Shown here: piece by piece, positions 12,701-22,744 of the stretch | How positions within the stretch are numbered: the first letter of the stretch is position 1 | How the letters are laid out: every line of letters starts with the position of its first letter | Source: Takifugu bimaculatus | Lineage: Eukaryota > Chordata > Actinopteri > Tetraodontiformes > Tetraodontidae | DNA length: 64,000 bases | Reading direction: 5' to 3' | Assembly: GCA_004026145.2 (NCBI GenBank) | Contig: CP034996.1 | Span: 14,871,641 to 14,935,640, forward strand | Program-made: the position numbers and the translations under genes | The notes under the pieces: model-generated | Seen by the model: only the letters and a program-made list of their open reading frames with translations | Databases searched by the model: none | Told to the model about the DNA's origin: nothing

Positions 12701-14306
12701 TCAGCAGCAAGTCCGTCTTGGGCTACATATTTACCTCTGATGAGTGAGTCTCAGAACAACACTCACTGATCCCTGGATCCTTCAGGAAACCTCGGAATGA
12801 CGATATTCCTTCACTGTCTGCAGAAACATTGTGGAGATCGTCTCAGAAAACCTCACAGTCTACTCATTTGTGCAGTTCTTTGACGCGTTGCTGGTATGTT
12901 AGAGAATGCTCAATGATTCATTGAGCCCATCGTCTCTGAGCCTGACCCTCTGTGTCTGTGCATTTCCAGTGCACATCCACTGGGATTTTCATTGGCTCTG
13001 GGATGCAGGCTGTTGTCGCCCTATCCAACCTGGTTACCTACTATATTATTGGTCTCCCGGTGGGAATAGCTCTGATGTTTGCTGCTAAGATGAGAACAGT
13101 AGGTAATGATCTCTGCTTGTTTGTCCAGTATCGGTGCCACAGGTACACCTTCTCTGAATGGAGCTGAATCACATGACCGGCACCTCTATTTTTACACTTT
13201 ATTTTTGCTTATGTATTTGTGTCCACCTCAATTTTTGGTGAAGTCCCTTTTTTAAAAGACAGTTACAACTCAAGGTTTCTGCTTGTGCAAAAGAAATAGA
13301 GAAGCCAACTAAATCTGAATTGGTTTTTTTTGCATCACCGCTCTGTGATTGTTTAGGGGGAATTTCTGACTGACCCAATTTTCACATTGCTAGTAGAGCA
13401 CCATGCATGTATTTAAATATGAGAAAAGAATCATAATAAAATCAGTGGATTAGCTGTTAGGTACATACTGAGCTGTTTCCCAAGTGTTTGTTTCAAACAT
13501 ATGTCCGGTTAAAATGTTGTTCCCAGCAAGTGAAATCAACTGTTCTCTCCTTTCTCCTGGAAGGGCTGTGGCTGGGTCTCTTGATTTCCACTTTCCTTCA
13601 GGTGGGCTTATTCCTGTGTCTGCTCTACAAACTCAACTGGAAGAAAGTCACGTATGAAGTAATATTGGTTTTTGATAAGAAAATCAAGAGAAAAAGACAC
13701 ATTTCAATTTCTTGGAAAGAAGAGTGCAGGTCTGACAAAGAGACATTTGTTGATGTCACTGTTTCTAGGCTCAAAAAAGAACTGGGCAGAGAGGTGCTGC
13801 GGCTCTGAAGTGTCCCTTTACTGTGAATGAAGCATTGGTGCCCGACAACAGCACCCACCCAAATACTGTAAGTGCCTTCACACAGTATCAGGCTGTCTGT
13901 CACTTGTCAGTAACCGTAGTATCTCTACACCCTGCAGGCCAACAGTGATGGTCTGGAAGCTCCAACAGCTGGTGCGTACAGCTTGGTCAACAGACAGGAC
14001 CTGAAACCGGACCACGAGGAGGAAGAGGGCAACTGCGCCGCCTCGGGCAGAACTGCTCCAGATGCCGAGAGCAGCAAAGGCAAAAGCAGCAAAGCTCCAG
14101 AACTGCTCTCGCTCAGTCAGCTGGTCCTACGTCGGGGACTCACTTTGTTGATTTTAGTTCTTATTTTGTCCACTGGTGTTGCTTTCCACTTTGCGTTCCC
14201 AGTACCAGAGCCCACCATTGTGGCAGAGACAAATGGTACCCTGGTCCAGGATTATAATTCTACCTCTTCACCGCTGATTCTGATGGACTTTGCTCTCAAC
14301 CCCTGA
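9744..14306 (+). CDS. slc47a1: multidrug and toxin extrusion (MATE) transporter, SLC47A family, 17 coding exons
   Basis: Proton-coupled exporter of organic cations at the apical plasma membrane in the known family. Coding exons: 9744-9953, 10253-10354, 10744-10812, 10894-11042, 11189-11231, 11325-11369, 11539-11636, 11909-12006, 12090-12203, 12320-12387, 12475-12583, 12668-12743, 12824-12893, 12970-13102, 13564-13658, 13769-13867, 13938-14306. These sum to 1947 nt, or 648 residues, with every junction in phase. Hydrophobic helices run through both MatE halves. Recognisable motifs are FCGHIGNSELAGYALA, LGLVVACDTLISQTFGSKN, and CFEWWFWEVGGFLSG with Glu about 303, a conserved transport residue in mammalian MATE1. 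A final hydrophobic segment near the C-terminus (LTLLILVLILSTGVAF) matches the extra last helix of vertebrate MATEs. The exon 15 donor was placed at 13659 rather than 13652, because only that keeps exon 16 open. slc47a1 versus a fish-specific paralog is not resolved. Confidence 0.93.
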
Positions 14307-17026
14307 GGTCAGCGCCGACTGATGGATATAGCCGACATGTGGCTTTAAAAAGAATCCCTTGAGTTCCAAGGATTTGGATTGTCTTTGCCCTGGGCTGCGA
14401 GTCCGTCGCTGCTGGGGAAATCCACTGAAAACTGGGAATGAACTGGGAATGAAAGCCTTCTGACCCTGCAGACATCATGAGGGCATCAAATCACAATCAG
14501 CTGTCTTGATTTATTGCACTTTGATAAATGATGGAATGGTTTTAACTCAATAGTTTGACTATTAATACAATAGATATTACTCACCTGTGTTCAAATACTG
14601 TAAAGTTTTCTAATCCGGGCTAATTTTTCCTCAGTATTAAACATTTGTGGTCAGCTTTCTAGAGAAATTAAAGCGAAAGACGATCTGGTCTTCTAAATGA
14701 AACATTATTTTATACGATTTTTGCTGTCTGTAATATTTTAAGTTCCATTTATGGGAGTTTTTGAGTGTTAAATTACACTGAAGTTGTTACACTAAAACCC
14801 AATGCTCTATTTGGATGCATCTTGAATTCTGATCAGTAGGAAAAAAAAGTAGTTTACTTTTATTAACACTTTCTACACTCGAGAGTGTTGCTTTTTAAAG
14901 GGAACAAAACAATACACGACAAAAGGTGACACATAGCAGAGTATTATTTCCCTATAAAGCGTCTAATTTCATCACGTCTCCAGGGCAAGTTAGTTACATT
15001 TTGTACTTGAGAGCGTATTTATATTTTGCCTCGTGTAACTGAGCTACACCATTGAGACTAAAGCAGGAATACAAGAACAACAGGATCAACGGCCCAGAAC
15101 GCAAACAACAAACATCTCCATGCAAAGTTATTATCACGAGGATTCTGAAGCCTCTGTGCACCTTTCAGACAAATTATAATGCTTGAAATGGCCCAGGGGG
15201 AAAGATGTGCTCAGACGGGAAGGGTCTAACAGCATACCAAATATTTGCATAGAGAGACGCAGCAGGGGAAAGGTTACAAGTATACCATTAACATATATAC
15301 GTCCACAACAGGAAATGCTATAAAGACTTTAAAGTAAACTAAACTGTTGCATCTGAGGTGCACAGCAACAACACACCTGAGCTGATAGCCCTTCATGGGG
15401 CGTTCCCCAGGGTTCCGCTCTGCGACCTCCTCAGTTTGTTACCTACACAAATACCAAAAATGCAATTACAAAAGATTATATAGTCACACCATTGTGGTGT
15501 ATTGACACATAAAAAGTTGTGATGAACAGAGTGAAGGGTTAGTAACAGTGGACTTGTGTACCTACAGCTGTGTTAAGGGCAGTTGCGCAAGAAATTCCAG
15601 TTTATGGCGCGTTAAATGCAGCCTGCATCACTCACAGCTGTGTTTACAACCACGAGGCGACACTTTTGGGGCAGAACTTCAAAAACCTCCTTTGTGTAAG
15701 AGCTTGTCGCTAAATCAAAGGCTAACCTGTGACTTCTGCCTGCAGTTCTCATTATCTGAAAATTCACGATGGACTATAACTACGGACCCAGCTAGAGAAT
15801 CTGTAAATTACCTGTTTTCATTCATTTAACTGATGGTTAGCTACATTCTCTACATTTTAAATACCTGCCAGAGCATGTAGTTCCTTCCTTTCCCCTTAAC
15901 GCTGATGTGTTTCACCCTGTTCTAAAGGCACAAAGCTTTGTGTACTGCTCTGTAAATAGTTGCACAATTTTTCTGTGTGTAAAGCTCACACAAACATGGC
16001 CTTTGTTCTGTTGCAGAGGGCCGCCTGACTGCAAACCATGTTAATGAGAGCCTAAATTTGCCCGGTGACAATCACAGCAACGTCCCCTGAAAGGAGAAAA
16101 AGTCAAGATCTCTGCAACAGAGAGCGGAACTGAAGCAGTCGTGCTCCATTTTCTCTCCATCTTCAGGGTTCTGCACCAGACAGTTGTGGTTTTTCTGCTC
16201 AAGTGCACTGCAAGAATTCACCCCTAAGAAAAGAAAACAACTTGTTAAATCAAATATGAATAATTCTTCCATAAATCAAGTCCAAACACATTCATGTTAC
16301 CATGTCGACACGCGGCTTTAAACCCTGTCAGAGGTGTGTGACACTGCTGAAACATCCGTTTTGATTGCATTATAATGCATCTTTTCCTCACATGGCCAAG
16401 CCTCCGTACGCTGAAAGAAGACCAGTGATTCCGGATTGCTCCTCCATTGTTGACCTTGTCACAGTTCTAAGCAGTTATCTAGCAGACAACCGTGCACAAC
16501 CCTGCATCTTTGTTTTACAAATTTCGCAACACAGAACTAGATGTAAAATCTTATCAGATACTAAATAGTGTTTCTGTAAATTGTTAATGTTTATATCCAT
16601 TGCATCAGGACATAAATAACTTCCAGGTTGTAAATAGGCATGGTGTTAAAATAGCTTTAGTTTACAGCTCCACACAAGATTCCTCTGCTGCCAAAACACA
16701 AAGACAAGCATTTGTGCACTTTGAATATTCCTCAACTCAAGAACTCTTAAGTTTAACCTCAAACATAAAACTTTGAAGTTTCTCCAGATTTAAATTCTGA
16801 AGATTTGAGAAAACAGGCCGTCGTCCAGCACCTGTTGGTCTCAAAGTCTAGAAACTTGAGGAGAAATCTGATACCATACAAACGCTGAGTAAATTGTAGG
16901 TGAATTATCACGCTCACGGCCAGTTTGGTATAACTGTTCAGATCTGAGTATTAATAAGTTTAAAGGAACCAAAGGTGAACTATTCCTCTAACAAGACAGG
17001 CAGAGTATTACAGGCCCTTTCCACAA
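14307..17026. other. slc47a 3' UTR and intergenic DNA
   Basis: The first 350 or so bases are probably the slc47a 3' UTR; ATTAAA-type signals occur at about 14636 and 14668. The remainder shows no coding exon, RNA gene or clear repeat that I can recognise. Confidence 0.5.
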
Positions 17027-17765
17027 AATTAGACTATCATGAAAAAGTTGATTCATTTCCATAATTCCATTATAAAAGATACATTTTCATAGATTATAGA
17101 TTCAGGGATTTATGTATTTATGTTGACATATTTTGGGCTTTCGGCTCAAAAGAAACAATGAAAACAGGAATTCCCAAAAATTTGAATACCGTCAAGAAAT
17201 CCCCATTTACTTCTGCTTTAGCAGGAAGCAGAGGTTACCAACACCTGCACCCCAAATCATGACTTGACCTCATGCTGCTTGGGTTCTGTTCCTCACCCCC
17301 TTTGACCTTCATTCCCAAATGTAAGGCACTTTTTATTCAGAAGGACCCTGGACCAGTGGCCAACAGCCCATTCCTTCTCCTTGGCCCAGTTCCGACGCTT
17401 CCCCCATTGGCCCACAAGGGGCTTGTCCCGAGGAACCCGACAGGTGTAGCCCACCTCCCGGATGTGTCTGAATCTGGTGGTTTCCCCTATTTTCTGGATC
17501 TCTACCAGGTTCTTGAAACTTTTGATCATCCACTGAAGCCCAGATGATTAGTGCGACACCCAGTTTTAAAACAGCCATGCCCTGCAAAACCTGGCCTGAA
17601 AATTTTTTTGACTTCCTATTTTGTGGGTTTTATGACCTGGAAGACCAGTTATGCAAAAAATAAAATACATGAAATCATTTGAATTGTGGGCCCTGAATCC
17701 ATACTCTAGTCAAGTTTATTTCCATAATTCCATTAAAAGTTAAACTTTTCTACGATATTCTAATT
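17027..17765 (-). mobile_element. Decayed Tc1/mariner-like DNA transposon
   Basis: The ends are imperfect inverted repeats. The left end reads AATTAGACTATCATGAAAAAG, and the right end read on the other strand is AATTAGAATATCGTAGAAAAG. An inner block, TTTCCATAATTCCATT, occurs in direct orientation near both ends. Between them, minus-strand frames around 17290-17530 resemble fish Tc1-type transposase just before the first catalytic Asp region (WAKEKEW, then HWSRVLL and FGNEG). The reading frame is broken and only about 740 bases remain, so the element is inactive. The assignment rests on remembered family motifs; a profile search would confirm it. Confidence 0.65.
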
Positions 17766-17877
17766 GTCTTCCTCATCCATATGCGTCGCTTTTATCGACC
17801 CCTAATGGGTGTTTCCAGTTCCTATGAGCTCATCTGTTTAAATACAACAACTTGCTGCTTTTTGATTTCAAGATGTC

Positions 17878-17883
17878 TTTATT
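17878..17883 (-). other. Polyadenylation signal of the snoRNA host gene
   Basis: AATAAA on the minus strand, about 120 bases into the last host exon and downstream of all four snoRNA-bearing introns. It fixes the likely 3' end near 17860. Confidence 0.55.
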
Positions 17884-18068
17884 AATGCTTCCAGTTCGAC
17901 TGCAGGACTTCTCCAGTGCAGCAGCTCTTCAGTCGATCTAATCTGCTCCCTCCAACTGCAGCAAGGCAGGGACGACCAAAGTCTTCTGGACGGCGTCTCA
18001 AATCTGAATGTGAAAGGGAAGGAAGTTAGTCTGCCGTCTGCTTCCTACTGTATGGAAACGTGGTCTCA

Positions 18069-18151
18069 CAATGTTCAGAAAACCAAATATCACCACTGAA
18101 CAATCTGACGGTAATTCCAGCATTTTCAGTTTAGATTTCATCACGACATTG
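18069..18151 (-). ncRNA. C/D box snoRNA, SNORD65-like, copy A (18S Um627 guide)
   Basis: Box C is GTGATGA (18138-18144), box D is CTGA (18075-18078), and a 6-bp terminal stem CAATGT/ACATTG closes the ends. The internal element GCTGGAATTACCG is complementary to the universally conserved 18S stretch CGGTAATTCCAGC and lies directly before a CAGA box D'-like motif. The fifth base upstream of that motif pairs with the U that follows GG in GCGGUAA, which is human Um627, the known SNORD65 target. The base just before D' differs from copy B. Confidence 0.85.
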
Positions 18152-18295
18152 GACCACAAAACGTGTAAACGGACATGTTAACTACCTTCAGTCAGACGGT
18201 CTTCAGGGTACCGGAGCAACAGTCAAACACCTGGAAAGAAAAAACAAAGGATCAGAGGAGGAAGATGTACCAAGGAACTATCCAATGTTGTTTGA

Positions 18296-18380
18296 AAGCC
18301 TCAGAAAAGTGGATGAGAAATCGTCAGTTGTCGCATCTGACGGCACTTCCTATTCCAGGATTTCATCATTGACAAGGCTT
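18296..18380 (-). ncRNA. C/D box snoRNA, SNORD49-like, copy A (28S Cm4456 guide)
   Basis: Box C is ATGATGA (18363-18369) and box D is CTGA (18301-18304). Short complementary flanks AAGCC/GGCTT lie just outside. The segment ATAGGAAGTGCCGT is antisense to 28S ACGGC-CTTCCTAT apart from one internal and one end mismatch, and lies before a degenerate box D' (CAGA). Counting five bases from D' reaches the C equivalent to E. coli C2510, which I infer is human 28S Cm4456 (C4426 in older numbering), the SNORD49 target. Confidence 0.8.
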
Positions 18381-18741
18381 AAATTATTTTAAATTAAGTT
18401 GGTATTTTATGTTCACGCAACAGAGCACACAAAAGTTACCAAAATCAAGGACAAGCTGGACCTACCTGCACGAGGATAATCTGACTGTCGGCTCACCCAT
18501 GAACATGTTACGCTGCAGAAAGAGTCAGGGAAAAAGATTAAAATTTTAAAATCTCAAAGATAAACAAATCGAAACTGCTGGTGCTTAGCCTAACTTACCA
18601 TTTCAGGCTCTGTACGTTTCCATTTCTGACCACCCACCCAGAAGAGTCATCAGAAGAGTCAATACTCTGCCTTTAAAGGAAAAACAAAAACACTGTAGAT
18701 TATCACATTACGACAGGAAAACTTGCAGCAAATAGCATTTT

Positions 18742-18820
18742 ATGTTCAGAAAACCGAGAATCACCACTAAACAATCTGCCGGTAATTCCAGCTATTTCAG
18801 TTTATATTTCATCAGTACAT
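18742..18820 (-). ncRNA. C/D box snoRNA, SNORD65-like, copy B (18S Um627 guide)
   Basis: Same architecture as copy A, with the element AGCTGGAATTACCGG before CAGA. Box C is CTGATGA (18809-18815), with C in the usual purine position. Box D is CTGA (18746-18749), closed by the short stem ATGT/ACAT. The guide is fully complementary to 18S across AGCTGGAATTACCG. It sits in the intron between host exons 18861-18897 and 18599-18666. Confidence 0.83.
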
Positions 18821-18962
18821 TTAAGGCCACATGTTGTAAATTTGTATTTATTAAACCAACCTGATACCAAGAAGCCAGTCATTCCAGATAGCCACTCCTA
18901 AAAAGAAAGGAACAACTTAAAATGGTGAAATACATAACCTGCAGTGAACAATAAAAATCCAA

Positions 18963-19039
18963 GCCTCAGATAAGTTAAGTATTAAACATCGTCAGTTATC
19001 GCATCAGACGGCACTTCCCATTCAGTTTTCATCATTGGC
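18963..19039 (-). ncRNA. C/D box snoRNA, SNORD49-like, copy B (28S Cm4456 guide)
   Basis: Box C is ATGATGA (19029-19035) and box D is CTGA (18966-18969), with GCC/GGC closing the ends. The guide GGGAAGTGCCGT sits directly before a perfect box D' CTGA, and its fifth base upstream is G, pairing with the 28S C equivalent to E. coli C2510. It shares long blocks with copy A (AAGTGCCGTC, then AACTGACGAT), so the two arose by duplication. Confidence 0.83.
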
Positions 19040-19909
19040 AATAGTAATTAAAATCATGTGTTGTTCAACCACCCACCTTTGGATAAAATGGCAAGATTCC
19101 CAGATGGTTTTCGTGGCACGTCACCAGGAGGTCGGCATATTGGAAACACTCTGTACCACTAACAGAACTTGGCAATTACTGTTGCCATGTTTTGGCCCAA
19201 AATTATTTAGACTAACATTTCAGTTTAAAAGACTGCCAAAAGTGGTTATTTAATATTCACTAAATGCCATCCAAAACTTCAGGATTTTAAACAAAGGTGT
19301 TGATTATAGAATCCATCTTCAAGAGCTTTTCTAAATCCACCAAGGTGCATAAACTATAGTAAAGTGTTAGAGTACGTCCAATATAGCCGAACATCCGGGT
19401 TACTGCCCAAAACGTGACGTAGGCGGAAAACCACTCTGCCGGCCAGAGCACATGGACACAACCAGTTTAACTCCATCTGCGGAAAAAAAGCCCAATGAGT
19501 GTCATGCGAACAACTTGTGCAATATGCACAGAAACCATAGGTATAATACGAATGACGATTATAATACAGACCATATAAAATATACGTTTTTTAAGTTTGA
19601 CTGCAATAAGAGAGCGTGAAGCCACACAAAAGACTTTGCAAAAGAAATCAGATTCAAAGCCAGCATCCATTATATACACATTTGTCGGGAGTAGAAAATC
19701 TTACCTATGCTCCGTAATGTTCTTCCAATACCACGTGGCTGCAAAAGTCTCGTCTATGTTACCATGTTTCAGTTAACGCTCAACAATTTCACGGTTTCAG
19801 TAACGGCTTGCTGTAGGGGTGCGTGCCATACTTTGATTAAATATCCAATTCATCAAATATAACACTCGTGAACGCCACCGACAACATCCCATCTCCATTT
19901 CAAGGAACC

Positions 19910-19972
19910 AAGAGAGACCGCGCTCAAGTTAGCCAGCTTTTTATACGTTGATGTCGCAGGAATACGACGTCA
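19910..19972 (-). promoter_or_regulatory. TATA-box plus 5'TOP promoter of the snoRNA host gene, with a CRE-like site
   Basis: On the minus strand TATAAAAA lies at 19938-19945. About 29 bases downstream is CTCTCTTGG, which begins with C in a pyrimidine run at 19916, as expected for a 5'-terminal oligopyrimidine start. TGACGTCG, a near-CRE, lies at 19965-19972, about 50 bases upstream of the start. TOP starts are typical of snoRNA host and ribosomal protein genes. The start site is inferred from spacing. Confidence 0.6.
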
Positions 19973-20720
19973 CTTTGTCTCGCATATCTGAATACGGCCT
20001 TTTTCGCCCCCTGCTGTAGGAGAATGTAAATCGCTATTTCTTTTTTTCCGTTTCAAAATGTTGTAAACATTATCCACATTTTGCTTACAGTAAACCATAC
20101 GATGCAACTGCTATAAATAACGGTAACGCTGCTCAATCATTTAACTACAAACCTAACGTTTAACCAATTATTACTCTTCACATCGCTCCAGTCGTCGAAT
20201 TTATGGATGTCAGAATTTCTGCTACCACCAGGTGACGCTAACTGACAGGCGAGACGCTGGTTTTCTAATTGGATGAACTTTTATTAGCGGAATGTTGGTC
20301 TCAGGGTGGTTCCGTCCGTTCATCTGAAGCTGTTTTCTTGGCAGACTTTGGACATCCCATCTCCGGGGTCGGAACACATTCCAACATATTTCCTGCACTT
20401 TCAGGTAACTTTGCAAAACTTTACTGTTTTATTGTGGACAGATTCATTGTGTTCTGTACCTTTTTGTGGTTCCTGCATCCTTCAGAAAGTATTTGAGAAC
20501 AAAAAGATGTTTTAACCGTCAGAATGCAGCTTCTGACACCCCTGCAAGTTCAATCGAACAGCGATCCTCTGAGAGCTGTTTTAATTTGTGTCTTTCAGGG
20601 AAAGCTGAAAATATTAATATTAACTGTGCGCTTGCGAGCGGTCTCTTTGAGCGTGTGCGCGTGCACATTATTGTGTTTTATGCGCGTGTTCGTGCGTCAG
20701 TGACCAATCGGTGAACCAAC
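19917..20720. promoter_or_regulatory. Divergent promoter region, snoRNA host (-) / rab34 (+)
   Basis: The two genes point away from each other. The host starts near 19916. A likely rab34 5' UTR exon ends at the donor TTTCAG|GTAACT near 20404-20405, so the two starts should be a few hundred bases apart. The rab34 start codon is at 20721. No coding exon is seen here. The rab34 start site is not fixed by sequence. Confidence 0.45.
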
Positions 20721-20776
20721 ATGTTGCCTCCTGTGAAGAACGATCGGATAATTACACGCTTCCCAAAGGTTAGTAT

Positions 20777-20859
<83 letters not shown>

Positions 20860-21785
20860 TCTCACTCTCACACACACACACACACACCACACACCTTTCA
20901 AACAGACCCAAATGCTTTTAAACATCCACAGTCTTCTCCTGACTTAAACTTAGTTTAATTGCTGTCACATGTATTTATTCTAGTGTTTGATTTTCCCCTC
21001 CCAGTGTTTTAGTCCAAATGCAGCACTGCAGACCAAAGACAGCTTCCACCCGCAGGTGAAGGCTTTGTGTCAGACGCAGAAGTCAGCAACAGTGAAGTAA
21101 GACCTTACACACAGACGAAGCTCTAAAAGAAGTCTTGATTTAAAAAGTCTGACATTATGAACTCCCCTAAGTTTCTATTGTCTCTTTTACCAGCTGCAAC
21201 ATCGCCAAAGTCATAGTGGTTGGAGATGTTGCTGTTGGGAAAACCTGTCTGATCAGCAGGTGAGACGCGCTGTTAGCGCCCCCTGCTGCATATTTTGTGA
21301 CATTGCACGTTAATGAGTGACCCCCCCCTCAGAACTAACACTGCTGGCATGACTGGATGCGTATCGAGTATAAAATAAAGACAGGTCTCGGCTGGATTCA
21401 GATCTTCATCTGGTAAAGGTCAAGATGTAATTTGTTTCCATCATGATGATGAACAAACCCAGCATAGACAACATGGTGCAGTCGTGCTGTATCCAGGAGG
21501 TCTCTGACCCTTAGAGAAGCTTTTCAGCAGCTGAAATGATTAATTTCTCTTATAAGCCATTGTTTTGTGTTTGGGAGGTTTTGTAAAGGCTTTTTTGATA
21601 AGAACTACAAAGCAACCATTGGGGTGGATTTCGAGATGGAACGCTTCGAGGTGCTTGGCGTTCCCTTCAGCGTACAGCTGTGAGTACTGCGGCATAAACA
21701 CGATGACTAAAAATGAGTGAAATCATGTAATTACTTCTGTGGAGCACAAACAAGCATTGTTTAAGATGCAAGTATATTTTCCCTT

Positions 21786-21820
<35 letters not shown>

Positions 21821-22744
21821 TGACCAGCTAAAGCTCAGATCTGCCCTCTTTCAGGTGGGACACGGCAGGTCAGGAGCGCTTTAAGTGCATCGCTTCCACG
21901 TACTACAGAGGAGCGCAGGGTGATTCAGAATCTGTGTGTGCTTAAACGTTGGCGTGCAGCCTGGTCTCATTGTGGTCTCTGCGTGTTTGCAGCCATCATC
22001 GTGGTGTTTGACCTGAGCAGCGTGACCTCGCTGACACACGCCAGGTACTCACACCCCCTGCATTCAGTTACAATCGTCATGGTTACAAATGCATAACTGT
22101 GTGCGTGTGTGTGTTCGTTTAGGCAGTGGCTGGAGGACGCCATGAAGGAAAACGACCCTTCTAGTGTTCTACTCTTTCTTGTGGGGACCAAGAGGGACCT
22201 CACTGTGGGTGAAACTTCTCTGCTTTCACAGTGTTTCTCAATGCAGGAGACTGATCAATGCTAATAAAACAAGTTAAAGGTTGAGGTGTGACCGTGTCCT
22301 CTGCTCAGACTGCAGATCAGCTGTACCAGACCGAGCAGGAGGCCATCAGGCTGTCGGAGGAGATCAAAGCGGAGTACTGGGCTGTGTCCGCCAAGTCAGG
22401 TGGGAGGTCAGCCGGGGGGATGTCACGCCCCAGAACCTGCTCCCAGAACCTTCACCTCCTCCTCTCCCCCTGATGTTCCAGGTGACGGCGTCAGGGATTT
22501 CTTCTTCCGCGTGGCGTCTCTGACCTTTGAGGCCGTCGTGCTGTCCGAACTCGAGAACAGCGGCTCGAAGCACGTCAGCGACATCGTCAGTGAGTCGGAT
22601 TCCCAACGTTTCAGGATATAATAAACCAAGTGTTTATGGTCATTAAACTGAAGGTGTGTTTTAAACTCTGTGTCCACAGAACTCACGGACGCCAGCGAGG
22701 GCGCCGAGCGGCTGTCCAAGAAGAAACCCAACTGCTGCAGATGA
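20721..22744 (+). CDS. rab34: small GTPase Rab34, 10 coding exons
   Basis: Rab-family GTPase known for Golgi/lysosome positioning and early ciliogenesis. Exons: 20721-20768, 21005-21096, 21194-21259, 21578-21679, 21855-21919, 21993-22044, 22123-22204, 22309-22399, 22482-22589, 22680-22744. The sum is 771 nt, or 256 residues, with all junctions in phase. The P-loop is GDVAVGKT (about 57-64), switch II is WDTAGQERFKC, the base-binding motifs are GTKRD and SAKSG, and the tail KKKPNCCR carries the two cysteines for prenylation. The blocks DFEMERFEVLGVPFS and STYYRGAQA match Rab34 better than its relative Rab36, which has IERFEIAG at that place. The extended N-terminus (MLPPVKNDRIITRFPK) is typical of this pair. 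Adjacency to supt6h repeats the human gene order. Confidence 0.93.
20783..20868. repeat. (CT)n microsatellite in rab34 intron 1
   Basis: About 85 bases of nearly pure CT, ending in a short CA run to about 20890. It lies just after the exon 1 donor. Confidence 0.95.
21788..21818. repeat. (GT)n microsatellite in a rab34 intron
   Basis: About 15 GT units in the short intron between the exons ending at 21679 and starting at 21855. Confidence 0.9.

Larger units (their letters stand above)
17860..19916 (-). ncRNA. Spliced C/D snoRNA host gene, probable SNHG29 counterpart
   Basis: Non-coding host transcript whose introns carry four box C/D snoRNAs. Good splice sites define small exons: first exon about 19705-19916, then 18861-18897, 18599-18666, 18497-18512 (16 nt, least certain), 18186-18230, and a last exon of about 17860-18003 ending after an AATAAA at 17878-17883. 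An exon near 19078 is possible. The snoRNAs alternate SNORD49, SNORD65, SNORD49, SNORD65 in transcription order, with one in each intron except the short one at 18513-18598. No conserved coding frame is visible. Human SNHG29 on 17p carries SNORD49A, SNORD49B and SNORD65, so homology is likely. Host name and exon count are inference; the snoRNAs and most splice sites are seen directly. Confidence 0.75.

Noticed and set aside
13652..13658. Donor at 13652 (GTATGA) for the slc47a exon 15
   Set aside because: It puts exon 16 in a frame that stops early; the donor at 13659 (GTAATA) keeps the conserved frame open to the end.
15500..20500. rpl23a expected beside rab34 by human synteny
   Set aside because: No ribosomal protein L23a exon is visible, and the snoRNA guides match SNORD49/65, not the RPL23A-hosted SNORD4/42.
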